In this document: positions 42,165 to 51,818 of the stretch, piece by piece
Layout: each line of letters begins with the position of its first letter
Position numbering within the stretch: the first letter of the stretch is position 1
DNA from: Flavobacteriaceae bacterium
Lineage (GTDB): Bacteria; Bacteroidota; Bacteroidia; Flavobacteriales; Flavobacteriaceae
DNA: 64,000 nucleotides
Assembly: GCA_023262185.1 (NCBI GenBank)
Contig: JALRDO010000007.1
Location: 23,670-87,669, forward strand
Reading direction: 5' to 3'
Translations under genes and position numbers: made by a program
Notes under the pieces: model-generated
What the model was told of the DNA's origin: nothing
The model's database searches: none
The model's input: the letters and a program-made list of their open reading frames with translations, nothing else

Positions 42165-44564
42165 TTAATTTCTTAAGGGTTTACCTGTTTTAAGCATATG
42201 CTGGATGCGTTCAAGGGTCTTGCGTTCTCCACATAAAGACAAGAAAGCTTCACGCTCTATGTCTAGTAGGTATTGCTCACTGACCGTGGTAGATGCAGAG
42301 AGATCTCCTCCTGACATCACATAGGCCAACTTGTCGGCCATTTTTCTGTCGTATTCAGAAATATAGCTTCCGGCAACCATGCTGTCTGTTCCGACTAAAA
42401 AAGCACCTAAGGCTTGTCTTCCCAATACTTTTATGTCTTTCTTATGGTTGGGCTGTGTGTAGCCCTGATCCGCCATAATACGAGCGTAGGCTTTAGCCGT
42501 GGCCAATTGTTGGTCGCTGTTGTGCACCACTATGTCTTTACCCTTTTGAAGAATTCCTAAATCGTAGGCCTCATAAGCCGAGGTGGATACTTTGGCCATG
42601 GCAATGGTTAAGAAATACTCTCTTAGCGCATTTAACTCGAGGTCTCCTTTTTTAAAGGTTTCTGCCGCCCGTAGCGCCATTTCTTTACTACCTCCACCTC
42701 CAGGAATGACTCCCACTCCGAACTCTACGAGTCCAATATAGGTCTCAGCAGCAGCGACAACACGATCGGCGTGCAAACTGAGCTCGCATCCGCCTCCTAG
42801 AGTCATTCCATGAGGAGCGGCAATTACTGGTATCTTGCTGTAGCGCATCCGCATCATGGTGTCTTGGAAGTATTTGATAGCCATGTGAAGCTCGTCGTAC
42901 TCTTGCTCTACAGCGAGCATAAAGATCATTCCTAGATTTGCGCCCACCGAGAAGTTTGCGCCTTGGTTACCTACCACGAGGCCTTCGAATTGGGTCTCTG
43001 CAATCTCTACAGCCTTATTGAGGCCAGTGAGCACTTCAGCTCCAATGGTATTCATTTTTGAGCGGAACTCTGCACAAACGATACCGTCTCCGAGATCCAA
43101 TAATTCGAAATCTGAATTTTTATAGACGCTACTTGTTTTGCGTGTGTTGTCAAGAATGATAAAGGCATCTCTTCCGGGAATACGCTCAAAGGTTTCAGAC
43201 TCTTGATTGTAATAAGTAGTGTGTTGTTGGTCAAGCGCGTAAAAGCCTGAGGCCCCACTTTGATGAAGTGCGTTGACCCATTCGGGCAATTGATGTCCTT
43301 TGGCTGTGGCGAGTTCGATTCCTCTGTCTAAACCAAGAGCCGTCCATATTTCAAAAGGCCCGTCCTGCCAGCCAAACCCAGCCTTCATGGCATCGTCAAT
43401 CTTATATATGCGGTCAGTGATTTCTCCAACACGGTGTGCCACATAAGCGAAAAGATCTCCAAATACAGCCCTGTAAAATTCTCCGGCCTTGTCGGTGCCA
43501 TCGCAGAGTATGCGAAAACGATCTTCAACTTCAGAAATGCTTTTCGTTTTTTCTAGTGTTTCGAATTTTGCTTTCTGCTGCGTTCTGTATTCTAAAGTAT
43601 TCAGGTCGAGCGCTAAGATTTCTGAAGAACCATCTGGTTTTTTGGTCTTTTTATAAAAGCCCTCTCCGGTTTTTGCTCCCAACCTGTTTTTTTCCATCAT
43701 GTCGGTGACAAATGAAGGTAGGCTAAATACTGCGTAACGTTCGTCTTTCGGACAATGCTCTTTGATTCCGTTAGCAACGTGAACAAGTGTGTCTAAGCCT
43801 ACTACATCGACAGTTCTAAAGGTGGCTGATTTGGGACGGCCAATCACCGGTCCGGTAAGCTTGTCGACTTCCTCTACCGTCAGTCCGAGTGCATTGACGC
43901 TGTGGAATAAGCTTTGAATACTGAAAATTCCAATGCGGTTACCGATAAAGGCTGGTGTGTCCTGTGCGACTACTACGCGTTTTCCTAGAAAGCGCGTTCC
44001 AAAATCTTCAAAGAAAGAGAGTACTTCTGGTTTGGTTTTTGGTCCAGGTATAATTTCAAGCAGCCTGAGATAACGTGCAGGATTGAAAAAGTGTGTCCCG
44101 CAGAAGTACTGTTGAAAATCATCGCTTCTTCCTTCAGACATGAGATGGATTGGAATACCTGAGGTGTTTGAGCTGATCAAGGTTCCGGGTGTTCGGTGTT
44201 TCTCAATGGTTTCAAATACCTGTTTTTTGATATCTAGGCGCTCAACTACTACTTCTATGATCCAGTCTACACCTTTAATTTTATGCAAGTCATCGTCTAA
44301 GTTTCCGACATGAATACGAGAGGCGAATCCCTGATGATAAATAGGTGAGGGTTTAGATTTTAGCGATTTGCTTAAGGCCTGATTTACAATCCGGTTTTTT
44401 ACTTTCGGATGCGCTAACGAAAGTCCTTCTTCTTCAGGGAGTAATTCTTTCGGTGCAATATCTAGAAGCAGAACTTCTAATCCGATACCTGCAAGATGAG
44501 AGGCGATTCCGCTTCCCATAATTCCAGATCCAATGACGGCTACTTTTGTGATTCTCTTTTTCAT
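42165..44564 (-). CDS. 3-hydroxyacyl-CoA dehydrogenase/enoyl-CoA hydratase fusion (HAD first, ECH last)
   Basis: 799 residues catalysing hydration and the second oxidation of beta-oxidation. NAD-binding VAVIGSGIMGSGIASHLAGIG at the N-terminus, SSNTSGIPIHLMSEG near 132, CGTHFFNPARYLRLLEIIPG near 155, FIGNRIGIFSI near 207; then a second HAD C-domain near 370-430; and a crotonase domain from about 500 (LVVGNQGANFSVGANLG, PHGMTLGGGCELSLHADRVVA, GLVEFGVGVIPGGGGSKEMALR with the catalytic Glu). The order is opposite to E. coli FadB/FadJ (ECH then HAD) and is usual in Bacteroidota. Overlaps the MarR gene stop by 4 nt. Confidence 0.95.
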   Translation of the reverse strand: MKKRITKVAVIGSGIMGSGIASHLAGIGLEVLLLDIAPKELLPEEEGLSLAHPKVKNRIVNQALSKSLKSKPSPIYHQGFASRIHVGNLDDDLHKIKGVDWIIEVVVERLDIKKQVFETIEKHRTPGTLISSNTSGIPIHLMSEGRSDDFQQYFCGTHFFNPARYLRLLEIIPGPKTKPEVLSFFEDFGTRFLGKRVVVAQDTPAFIGNRIGIFSIQSLFHSVNALGLTVEEVDKLTGPVIGRPKSATFRTVDVVGLDTLVHVANGIKEHCPKDERYAVFSLPSFVTDMMEKNRLGAKTGEGFYKKTKKPDGSSEILALDLNTLEYRTQQKAKFETLEKTKSISEVEDRFRILCDGTDKAGEFYRAVFGDLFAYVAHRVGEITDRIYKIDDAMKAGFGWQDGPFEIWTALGLDRGIELATAKGHQLPEWVNALHQSGASGFYALDQQHTTYYNQESETFERIPGRDAFIILDNTRKTSSVYKNSDFELLDLGDGIVCAEFRSKMNTIGAEVLTGLNKAVEIAETQFEGLVVGNQGANFSVGANLGMIFMLAVEQEYDELHMAIKYFQDTMMRMRYSKIPVIAAPHGMTLGGGCELSLHADRVVAAAETYIGLVEFGVGVIPGGGGSKEMALRAAETFKKGDLELNALREYFLTIAMAKVSTSAYEAYDLGILQKGKDIVVHNSDQQLATAKAYARIMADQGYTQPNHKKDIKVLGRQALGAFLVGTDSMVAGSYISEYDRKMADKLAYVMSGGDLSASTTVSEQYLLDIEREAFLSLCGERKTLERIQHMLKTGKPLRN

Positions 44565-45007
44565 AAGACGTTAATCGATTCGTTTGTCTGGGTTTGTTGA
44601 TTGAGCGCTTCGATGGTAGCGTAAAAACCTTCGATATCTCTAGGACTCAATTGTTTCTCCACCGCATGATTGAAGGCATAGACATGCTTTTTAATGAGAT
44701 CTCTTTTGTCAAGCCCGTCTCTAGTGATATGAATGATAACACCTCTTCCGTCGTGAGGATTAGGTTTTCGTTCAATGAGTTTTAAATCTTCTAATGAGTT
44801 TAAAAGGCGGGATAGCGAGGTGGGTTCCATGCCCATGATAGGACCGAGAGCAGTAGAAGCCGTTCCGTTCTTTGGATCGATATTTAGCAAGGTCAATCCA
44901 AGAGCCATAGTGATACCGTATTGCTTGGCAATTTCAGTATACATGCGGGACACACTCTGCCAAGTGGCTCTAAGTGAATGATCTATAAGGGGTTTCTTTG
45001 AAGACAT
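44561..45007 (-). CDS. MarR-family regulator of the beta-oxidation operon
   Basis: 148 residues. Winged helix-turn-helix: MYTEIAKQYGITMALGLTLLNI, TASTALGPIMGMEPTSLSRLLNSLEDLKLIERKPNPHDGRGVIIHITRDGLDKRDLIKK (recognition helix near 65-80, wing with DGR near 95). First gene of the operon with the HAD-ECH, thiolase and dehydrogenase genes, overlapping the next by 4 nt. A perfect 24-bp palindrome sits upstream at its promoter, so autoregulation and control of beta-oxidation, likely relieved by acyl-CoA, is the natural inference. It has no acyl-CoA pocket I can identify from sequence alone. Confidence 0.92.
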   Translation of the reverse strand: MSSKKPLIDHSLRATWQSVSRMYTEIAKQYGITMALGLTLLNIDPKNGTASTALGPIMGMEPTSLSRLLNSLEDLKLIERKPNPHDGRGVIIHITRDGLDKRDLIKKHVYAFNHAVEKQLSPRDIEGFYATIEALNQQTQTNESINVL

Positions 45008-45015
45008 AACCCCAT

Positions 45016-45050
45016 AAAGATACTCATTTATTATGCATGCATAATAAATT
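45016..45050 (-). promoter_or_regulatory. Promoter and palindromic operator of the marR/beta-oxidation operon
   Basis: A perfect 24-bp palindrome occupies 45027-45050, centred on TGCA with ATTTATTA/TAATAAAT ends. A -7-like TATCTTTA (minus strand, 45023-45016; one base from TAnnTTTG) lies 3 bp downstream of it, 8 nt before the ATG, so a bound dimer would cover the spacer and -33 region. Size and position suit MarR. Confidence 0.75.
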
Positions 45051-45081
45051 TGAGCTAAAAAAATAAAGTCTAACTTCTACT

Positions 45082-46851
45082 CTAAGAGGCGTAAATTGCA
45101 TTGTAAAGATCTTTATACAATCCTCTAACCTCTTTGCGCTTTAGCTTCATGGTAGGGGTGAGGTGTCCGCCCTCAATAGACCAAGCATCAGGGGTAATTC
45201 TAAAATCTTTGATCTTTTCCCACTGTGCGAAATCACCGTTTGCATCTTCGATTTCTTTACTAATTCGAGCAATAACTTCTTGATTCGTACCGTAATCAAC
45301 ACGATTTTGAGGTAAGCTAATTCCCTTTTTACTGGCCCATTCTTCAATAAATTCGAAGTTGAGCTGAATTAGGGCTGCGGGCATCTTTTGGCCTTCACCA
45401 ACCACCATGATTTGCTCAATAAACAGCGATTGCTTACAGCGATTTTCGAGCAATTGAGGCGCCACATACTTTCCACCCGAAGTCTTGAACATCTCCTTTT
45501 TACGATCTGTAATTTTCAAGAATCCGTCTGAATCAATCTCTCCGATGTCACCGGTATGAAAGTATCCATCCTTTAAGACCTCAGATGATTTTTCTTCGTC
45601 CTTGTAATAGCCTTGCATCACATTAGGCCCTTTACACAGAATCTCTCCGTCTGAAGCGATCTTGATTTCAACACCAGAAATGACCTTTCCTACAGATCCT
45701 ATGCGCCATCCTCTGTTTCGCTGATCGTTTACCGTAATCACCGGTGAGGTTTCAGTAAGGCCATATCCCTCCATAACAGGTATTCCAGCAGCTCCAAAGA
45801 CCCGCGTTAAGCGGGGTTGAAGTGCAGCACTCCCTGAGACCATGAGCTCAAGGTTTCCACCTAATGCTTCTTGCCACTTAGAGAAAATGAGTTTACGAGC
45901 GATGGCGAGCTTTAGGTTATAAATGAATCCGCGGTTATAGGGTTCAAATTTATGCCCAAGATCTACTGCCCAGAAAAACAATGATTTTTTAAGACCAGTA
46001 AGTTCTTTTCCTTTTGCAATGATTTTATCGTAGACCTTCTCGAGTAGGCGAGGTACCACCGTCATCACGCTCGGTCTAATCTCCTTGATATTATCACTGA
46101 TTTTATCTAAGCCCTCTCCGTAATAAATGCTTACGCAACAGTACTGATAGAGGTAAACGATCATACGTTCAAAGATGTGACACATAGGTAGAAAGCTTAA
46201 AGCCACCGCTCCGGATTCAAAGGGTACACGTTCTCTTGAAGAAAGCACATTAGTGACGATATTTTCATGAGAGAGCATGACACCTTTAGGCTTACCAGTA
46301 GTACCAGAAGTATAGATTAAAGTGGCTAGATCTGCTGGTTTCACAGCTTTTTTGCGGGCTTCTAGTTCATTACTATGGTTAAGGTGCTGACCTTTATCAC
46401 GCAATTCGGTCCAATGTTTGGCCCGTTTCAAGGCGTCGAAGCTGTATATTTCTTTTAAGTGTTTTAATTCACTACTGACCGCGAGAACCTTTTCTAAAAT
46501 TTCATCGCAGGATACAAAACAAAATTTTGCTTCGCTGTGATTGAGAATATAGGCATAGTCCTCTTGAGAAATCGTAGGGTAAATAGGTACAGTTTGCGCA
46601 CCTATTTGCAATACCGCTAGATCGAGGATGCTCCATTCTGTGCGATTGGTCATAGAGATCAGGGCAATCTTGTCATTTGCTTGTACGCCGAGGTCAATCA
46701 ATGCTTTACTGACAGATTCGGCTTGCGCTATGAATTCAGCAGAGCTGGTCGAGACCCAATTCCCATCCTTTTTGGTGTTAAAGGCCTTCGCGATCGGATC
46801 GCGCTGCAGTTGGTCATATGCGAAATCGAATAAGCGTGTTACAGAAGTCAT
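45082..46851 (-). CDS. Long-chain fatty-acid-CoA ligase (AMP-forming)
   Basis: Activates fatty acids to acyl-CoA before beta-oxidation. 589 residues. P-loop-like LIYTSGTTGKPKGVMLSHENI near 178, LSFLPMCHIFERM near 214, MEGYGLTETSPVIT near 363, GYFHTGDIGEIDSDGFLKITDRKKEMFKTSGGKYVAP near 440-476, and TPTMKLKRKEVRGLY at the end with the catalytic Lys region. ANL superfamily, FadD15/long-chain ACSL-like. It ends 31 bp upstream of the marR operator palindrome, on the same strand; read-through into the operon is possible. Confidence 0.94.
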   Translation of the reverse strand: MTSVTRLFDFAYDQLQRDPIAKAFNTKKDGNWVSTSSAEFIAQAESVSKALIDLGVQANDKIALISMTNRTEWSILDLAVLQIGAQTVPIYPTISQEDYAYILNHSEAKFCFVSCDEILEKVLAVSSELKHLKEIYSFDALKRAKHWTELRDKGQHLNHSNELEARKKAVKPADLATLIYTSGTTGKPKGVMLSHENIVTNVLSSRERVPFESGAVALSFLPMCHIFERMIVYLYQYCCVSIYYGEGLDKISDNIKEIRPSVMTVVPRLLEKVYDKIIAKGKELTGLKKSLFFWAVDLGHKFEPYNRGFIYNLKLAIARKLIFSKWQEALGGNLELMVSGSAALQPRLTRVFGAAGIPVMEGYGLTETSPVITVNDQRNRGWRIGSVGKVISGVEIKIASDGEILCKGPNVMQGYYKDEEKSSEVLKDGYFHTGDIGEIDSDGFLKITDRKKEMFKTSGGKYVAPQLLENRCKQSLFIEQIMVVGEGQKMPAALIQLNFEFIEEWASKKGISLPQNRVDYGTNQEVIARISKEIEDANGDFAQWEKIKDFRITPDAWSIEGGHLTPTMKLKRKEVRGLYKDLYNAIYAS

Positions 46852-46861
46852 GTTTGTTAAA

Positions 46862-46898
46862 TGTTAAGGTATTTGCAAAATACGCTAAACACTTAACA
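46862..46898. promoter_or_regulatory. Nested inverted repeat between purL and fadD-type gene
   Basis: Outer 7-bp arms TGTTAAG (46862-46868) and CTTAACA (46892-46898) enclose a second repeat GTATTT-GCA-AAATAC (46869-46883). It spans the purL stop codon and the upstream region of the ligase gene, including a TATTTTGC promoter-like string on the minus strand. Candidate operator or weak terminator. Confidence 0.35.
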
Positions 46899-49800
46899 AT
46901 TTAAAATCCAATTCTTAGCATTAATGAAGGCTTCAATCCACGGGCTGAAATGATCTTCTGAGTTTGTATAATGCGCCCAGTTCCAGGCAAAAAGAGAGCG
47001 CTCTATATGCGGCATGGTGACCAGGTGTCTTCCGCTTGGATCTACAAGCATTGCCGTATTGAAATCACTGCCATTCGGATTCGAGGGATACCCTTCGTAA
47101 CCGTAGGTTCCTACAATATGGTAGTGCTCTTTGGCCAGTGGCATGCTGAACCTTCCTTCTCCGTGAGAAATCCATACTCCTAGGCGCGTTCCAGCTAATG
47201 AGCCGAGCATTACGGAGTTGTTTTTTTCTATAACCACAGAGGTAAAAGCACTTTCGTGCTTTTTAGATTGATTGAAGGTCATTTTCGCATGTGTTGGATG
47301 TTCAGGGTAGAGCAATTCTAATTCCATAAACAGTTGACATCCGTTGCAAATCCCAACAGAAAGTGTGTCTTCTCGCTTAAAGAAATCATGGAGGGCTTTT
47401 TGAGCTTTCTCGTTGTACTTAAACGCTCCAGCCCAACCCTTTGCCGATCCTAACACATCTGAGTTGGAAAAGCCTCCTACAGCCCCTAAAAACTGAACGC
47501 CTTCAAGCGTTTCACGTCCGCTAATCAAGTCGGTCATGTGCAGGTCTTTCACCTCAAACCCTGCGGCGTAAAGCGCATTGGCCATCTCACGTTCAGAGTT
47601 ACTTCCTTTTTCGCGTAGAATAGCGGCTTTAGGTCTCTTTCCTTGAATTTCAAATCGCTGTGAGTGGTACTGTTTCGGAAATTGATAGGTAAGGGGTTGT
47701 CTTTTGTAATTCTCAAAACGAGTAAAGGCTAAGTTTCCTGAGGTTTGATGTTGGTCAAAGGCAACAGAAGTCTCGTACCAACGGTCTCTGAGACTCGCAA
47801 TATTTAAACCAAGTTCAACACCTGCATTCTTAATGACCAATTCACCACTTTCATGCACTTCACCTATTTTGACACATGGGATAGGGCAGGTGGTTGCGAT
47901 AGCATCAAAGCTGTCATCTGTGGCTTGAAATACCACAGAGGTATTCTCAGCAAAAAGAAGACGGATGGTGTCTTCGCATCCTATTGCATTGAGGTCTATA
48001 GCTGCCCCAATATGAGGGTCGGCGAAACACATTTCAAGGAGCGTCGTGATTAACCCGCCTGAGGCGACATCGTGTCCAGCACAAATACGCTCATTGGTCA
48101 GTTGGAGTTGAATCCAGTCAAATGCTGCTCCAAAGTTCTTGTGGTTCTTTATAGTGGGTGCGTCTGTTCCAATTTTTGCTTGTGTCTGCGCAAAAGAAGA
48201 GCCGCCAAGCTGATGTGTGTCTTGTGAAAAGTTAATGTAATAAATGGCTCCTTTGTTCTTCTTAAACAGGGGCTCTACGGCTTTGGTAAAGTCATTGCAA
48301 TGTCCGGCGGCTGAGATAATCACTGTTCCAGGAGCTAAGACTTCTTGATCGGGATACTGCTGCTTCATAGAAAGCGAGTCTTTTCCTGTCGGAATGTTGA
48401 TTCCTAAATCTATAGAGAACGCTGAAGCAGCCTCTACGGCTTCGTATAGTCTAGCATTTTCTCCTTCATTGTTACATGGCCACATCCAGTTTGCCGAGAG
48501 TGAAACCGATTTGAGACCCTCAGCAAGCGGAGCCCAGACGATATTGGTTAGGGCTTCGGCTATACTATTTTTGCTTCCGGCAACGGCATCGATCAAACCA
48601 CTCACTGGGCTATGGCCTATACTAGTTGCAATCCCATTGTAACTCGCGAAATCCAAAGCTGCTATACCGTAATTTTGAAGCGGCAATTGTAATGGACCAA
48701 TGCATTGTTGTTTCGCAACCCTTCCTGATACGCAACGATCAACCTTATTGGTAAGCCAATCTTTGCAGGCTACCGCCTCTAAACGCAATACTGCATCGAG
48801 GTACTCGTGGAAATCGGCTAAAGTATAGGTAAGCCCTTGGTAGATTCTTGGAGTGGTAGTGTCTTTGAGGATCATTTTTGGTGCATTGCCAAAAAAGTCT
48901 GTCAACTCAAGATCAATGGGTTTGGAGTCTGATTTTTTTGAATAAAACGAAAAATGATGGTCACCGGTGATATCCCCTACGGTATACATGGGTGCACGTT
49001 CGCGTTCTGCGATTTCTTGCAACAGCCGAAGAGACTTTTCGGGGATTACGAGCCCCATACGTTCTTGAGATTCGTTTCCGATTAACTCTTTTTCTGAGAG
49101 TGTGGGGTCACCTACGGGTAGGGCGTCTAAATTGATTTTTCCGCCGGTTTCTTCTACTAATTCTGAAAGGCAGTTCAAGTGACCTCCTGCGCCGTGATCA
49201 TGCACAGAAACAATAGGGTTGTCATCACTTTCAGCCAGTGCTCTAATCGCATTAGCAGCACGCTTTTGCATCTCAGGATTAGAACGTTGAATGGCATTGA
49301 GTTCGATGGCACTTCCGAAAGCACCGGTGTCTGCGCTTGATACTGCTGCGCCTCCCATACCAATACGATAGTTGTCACCTCCGAGCACTACCACTTTATC
49401 TCCTGGTGCCGGTCTCTTCTTTTGGGCGTACTCTTTTCTTGAATAACCCACACCACCCGCCAACATGATCACCTTGTCGTAGGCTAATGTGCGCATGTCA
49501 AAGGCTGGATCTGTTTCTTGATGTTCAAAGGTCAACAGTGATCCTACTATAAGGGGTTGGCCGAACTTATTTCCGAAATCAGAAGCTCCGTTTGAGGCTT
49601 TGATCAGTATGTCTAAAGGGGTTTGGTACAGCCACTCTCTTGCCTCAATGGCGGTTTCATGGGCAGATAATTCTTTTCTGTGACGCGGATAACTCGTCAT
49701 GTAAACGGCCGAGCCCACTAGAGGTAAAGAACCAATACCACCAGCTAGACGGTCTCGTATTTCTCCACCTGAACCCGTAGCGGCACCATTGAAGGGTTCT

Positions 49801-50561
49801 ACAGTAGTTGGAAAGTTGTGTGTTTCGGCTTTGAGTGAAATCACACTCTGGTGTTTGGTCTCTTTGTAATAAGAAGCCTTTTGGGCAAGCTCTGGGGCGA
49901 ACTGAGTAATTTCAGGCCCTTCAATAAAGGCTACGTTGTCTTTATAGGCAGATACTATGCTATTCGGGTGCTGTTCTGAAGTTTTGCGAATGAGCTTAAA
50001 GAGTGAGAACGGTTTGGCGACGCCATCGATTTCGAATGTGCCATTAAAAATTTTGTGTCTACAGTGTTCAGAATTTACTTGAGAGAACCCAAACACTTCG
50101 GCGTCTGTAAGCTTACGTCCTAGCTTTAAGCTAAGCCCTTCTAGATAGTTGATTTCACCATCACTTAGAGCCAGTCCTTCTTGTGCATTATAGTGTGCGA
50201 TGTCTTCGATCAACAGGGTTGGATTGCGCTCTACCGAAATATCGAATAGCGTTTGATCTAAACGCTTATACTGCTGAAAGAGCATGGGATCTACCTCTTC
50301 GTTTGCATTATAGGCGTTGAATTGTTCAACTCTTACTACCCCTTTAATCCCCATGTTTTCAATGATTTCAGTGGCATTGGTGCTCCAAGGAGTGATCATG
50401 CTGGCGCGCGGACCGCTAAAAGCTTGAGAAATGCTTTCGTCTTGAAGCAAAGAGTGGCCTCCAAAGAGCCACTGTAATTTTTCAATATCCGAGGCGCTTA
50501 AAGCATCCGTTTTTTGAACGGCATAAATCAAAGAACTGGGATCTCCAAAGAAGTAAATCAT
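46893..50561 (-). CDS. purL: Phosphoribosylformylglycinamidine synthase (large, single-chain form)
   Basis: Fourth step of purine synthesis: FGAR, glutamine and ATP to FGAM. 1222 residues, so PurS-like, two AIR-synthase-like and glutaminase domains are in one chain. FSQVNSEHCRHKIFNG near 156, LKAETHNFPTTVEPFNGAATGSGGEIRD near 244, ANWMWPCNNEGENARLY near 685 and IPTGKDSLSMKQ near 714. The C-terminal class I glutaminase carries Cys in GICNGCQLFMEL near 1080, SHGEGRFSMP, and His and Glu in PHIERSLFAWNW near 1195. A good -7 box lies 19 bp upstream; appears monocistronic. Confidence 0.97.
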   Translation of the reverse strand: MIYFFGDPSSLIYAVQKTDALSASDIEKLQWLFGGHSLLQDESISQAFSGPRASMITPWSTNATEIIENMGIKGVVRVEQFNAYNANEEVDPMLFQQYKRLDQTLFDISVERNPTLLIEDIAHYNAQEGLALSDGEINYLEGLSLKLGRKLTDAEVFGFSQVNSEHCRHKIFNGTFEIDGVAKPFSLFKLIRKTSEQHPNSIVSAYKDNVAFIEGPEITQFAPELAQKASYYKETKHQSVISLKAETHNFPTTVEPFNGAATGSGGEIRDRLAGGIGSLPLVGSAVYMTSYPRHRKELSAHETAIEAREWLYQTPLDILIKASNGASDFGNKFGQPLIVGSLLTFEHQETDPAFDMRTLAYDKVIMLAGGVGYSRKEYAQKKRPAPGDKVVVLGGDNYRIGMGGAAVSSADTGAFGSAIELNAIQRSNPEMQKRAANAIRALAESDDNPIVSVHDHGAGGHLNCLSELVEETGGKINLDALPVGDPTLSEKELIGNESQERMGLVIPEKSLRLLQEIAERERAPMYTVGDITGDHHFSFYSKKSDSKPIDLELTDFFGNAPKMILKDTTTPRIYQGLTYTLADFHEYLDAVLRLEAVACKDWLTNKVDRCVSGRVAKQQCIGPLQLPLQNYGIAALDFASYNGIATSIGHSPVSGLIDAVAGSKNSIAEALTNIVWAPLAEGLKSVSLSANWMWPCNNEGENARLYEAVEAASAFSIDLGINIPTGKDSLSMKQQYPDQEVLAPGTVIISAAGHCNDFTKAVEPLFKKNKGAIYYINFSQDTHQLGGSSFAQTQAKIGTDAPTIKNHKNFGAAFDWIQLQLTNERICAGHDVASGGLITTLLEMCFADPHIGAAIDLNAIGCEDTIRLLFAENTSVVFQATDDSFDAIATTCPIPCVKIGEVHESGELVIKNAGVELGLNIASLRDRWYETSVAFDQHQTSGNLAFTRFENYKRQPLTYQFPKQYHSQRFEIQGKRPKAAILREKGSNSEREMANALYAAGFEVKDLHMTDLISGRETLEGVQFLGAVGGFSNSDVLGSAKGWAGAFKYNEKAQKALHDFFKREDTLSVGICNGCQLFMELELLYPEHPTHAKMTFNQSKKHESAFTSVVIEKNNSVMLGSLAGTRLGVWISHGEGRFSMPLAKEHYHIVGTYGYEGYPSNPNGSDFNTAMLVDPSGRHLVTMPHIERSLFAWNWAHYTNSEDHFSPWIEAFINAKNWILNC

Positions 50562-50580
50562 AGGGGGGCTATTAAAAAAT

Positions 50581-50588
50581 CAAAGGTA
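50581..50588 (-). promoter_or_regulatory. Promoter -7 box of purL
   Basis: TACCTTTG on the minus strand (TAnnTTTG), 19 nt before the purL start codon, in the short gap after the RsmB-type gene. Confidence 0.6.
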
Positions 50589-50593
50589 TTTAA

Positions 50594-51808
50594 TTAGGAT
50601 TCACGCTCAAACAGAGCCATGAAAAAGCCGTCATAATGATCCGTTGAAGGATAAAGGTGATGCTGACTAACGAGTTTAAAGGCAGCCCCTTCGGGACGTT
50701 TCAAAAATGCTGTTACCTGCTGTTCGTTTTCTTGAGGAAGTATAGAGCAGGTGGCATAGAGTACTTTTCCGCCTGGCTTAACCATTTGGGTATAGGAATT
50801 CAGTAATTCTTTCTGCGTTTCTACCACCCGGTCTAAGAAATCTGGAGTGATCTTCCATTTAGCGTCAGGATTGCGTCTCAAAACACCTAATCCGGTACAC
50901 GGAGCATCGATCAGCACGCGGTCTGCACTTGAAACCAATTTTTTAATCACCTTGTTAGAATCAATAGTGCGCGTTTCAATATTATGGGCACCGGCTCTTC
51001 TCGCTCTTAATTTTAAGGTTTTCAATTTGTGCTCAAAGATGTCTAGGGCAATGAGTTGTCCTTTATTCTCCATCAAGGTGCTAAGATGTAGTGATTTTCC
51101 TCCCGCACCCGCGCAAGCATCAATCACACGCTGTCCGGGCTTTACATCGAGTAGGGGAGCCACCCTTTGAGAACTTACGTCCTGCACTTCGAAGAATCCT
51201 TCTTTAAAGGATTGTAGCTGAAAGACATTTGAGCGCTCCTTTAATTCTAAGGCCTCATTGAGGCCGGCAAGCTCATGAGTTTCAACCCCTTCGCCGGCGA
51301 GTTTTTCTTTTAACGCTTTTCGACTGATTTTATTCGTGTTTGTGCGCAGTACCACCGCTGCTTCTTCATTGAGTGCTTTTAATTCTCGTTCCCATTTTTC
51401 AGATCCAAATGCGTTTTCACCCAATGCGTCTAGCCAGTCTGGAATAGACTCTCTGATTGCCCTTTCATTTCTCAGGGCGTCAAATCGCCCTTTGATCTTT
51501 CGGGTGGGAGCATGTTCAAATTCGGGCCAATCGGGAAGACCATGACCTCGGAGTACACACCAAACAGAAAAGACTTTGGTGAATCCCTCACCAGTTAAGG
51601 GTAACTTTTCTTCTGCAATTTCGAGATAGAGTCTGCGGTACCTTACCATTTCGTATACCGTACTCGCAATAAATGCGCGGTCTTTTGCTCCCCATCTTTT
51701 ATCACGCTTTAAGATGCGTTCGATGACCTTATCGGCATAATGGTCTTGGTTGAAGATAAGATCGATAGCGTCGGCGACAGCCAGAACTAGATTGCGGTGA
51801 AAGCGCAT
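50594..51808 (-). CDS. RsmB/NOP2-family RNA m5C methyltransferase
   Basis: 404 residues. An N-terminal NusB/RsmB-like helical region (about 1-140) precedes a SAM-dependent methyltransferase domain: VIDACAGAGGKSLHLSTLM near 229, DAPCTGLGVLRRNPDAKWKI near 297 (catalytic Cys in the PC motif) and LYATCSILPQENEQQV near 350 (second Cys). Predicted 5-methylcytosine formation in rRNA or tRNA; the site (for example 16S C967) cannot be assigned. Last gene of the DUF4199-GT2-mutase-ABC unit, 10 bp after the ABC gene. Confidence 0.92.
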   Translation of the reverse strand: MRFHRNLVLAVADAIDLIFNQDHYADKVIERILKRDKRWGAKDRAFIASTVYEMVRYRRLYLEIAEEKLPLTGEGFTKVFSVWCVLRGHGLPDWPEFEHAPTRKIKGRFDALRNERAIRESIPDWLDALGENAFGSEKWERELKALNEEAAVVLRTNTNKISRKALKEKLAGEGVETHELAGLNEALELKERSNVFQLQSFKEGFFEVQDVSSQRVAPLLDVKPGQRVIDACAGAGGKSLHLSTLMENKGQLIALDIFEHKLKTLKLRARRAGAHNIETRTIDSNKVIKKLVSSADRVLIDAPCTGLGVLRRNPDAKWKITPDFLDRVVETQKELLNSYTQMVKPGGKVLYATCSILPQENEQQVTAFLKRPEGAAFKLVSQHHLYPSTDHYDGFFMALFERES

Positions 51809-51818
51809 AAGTATTGAT

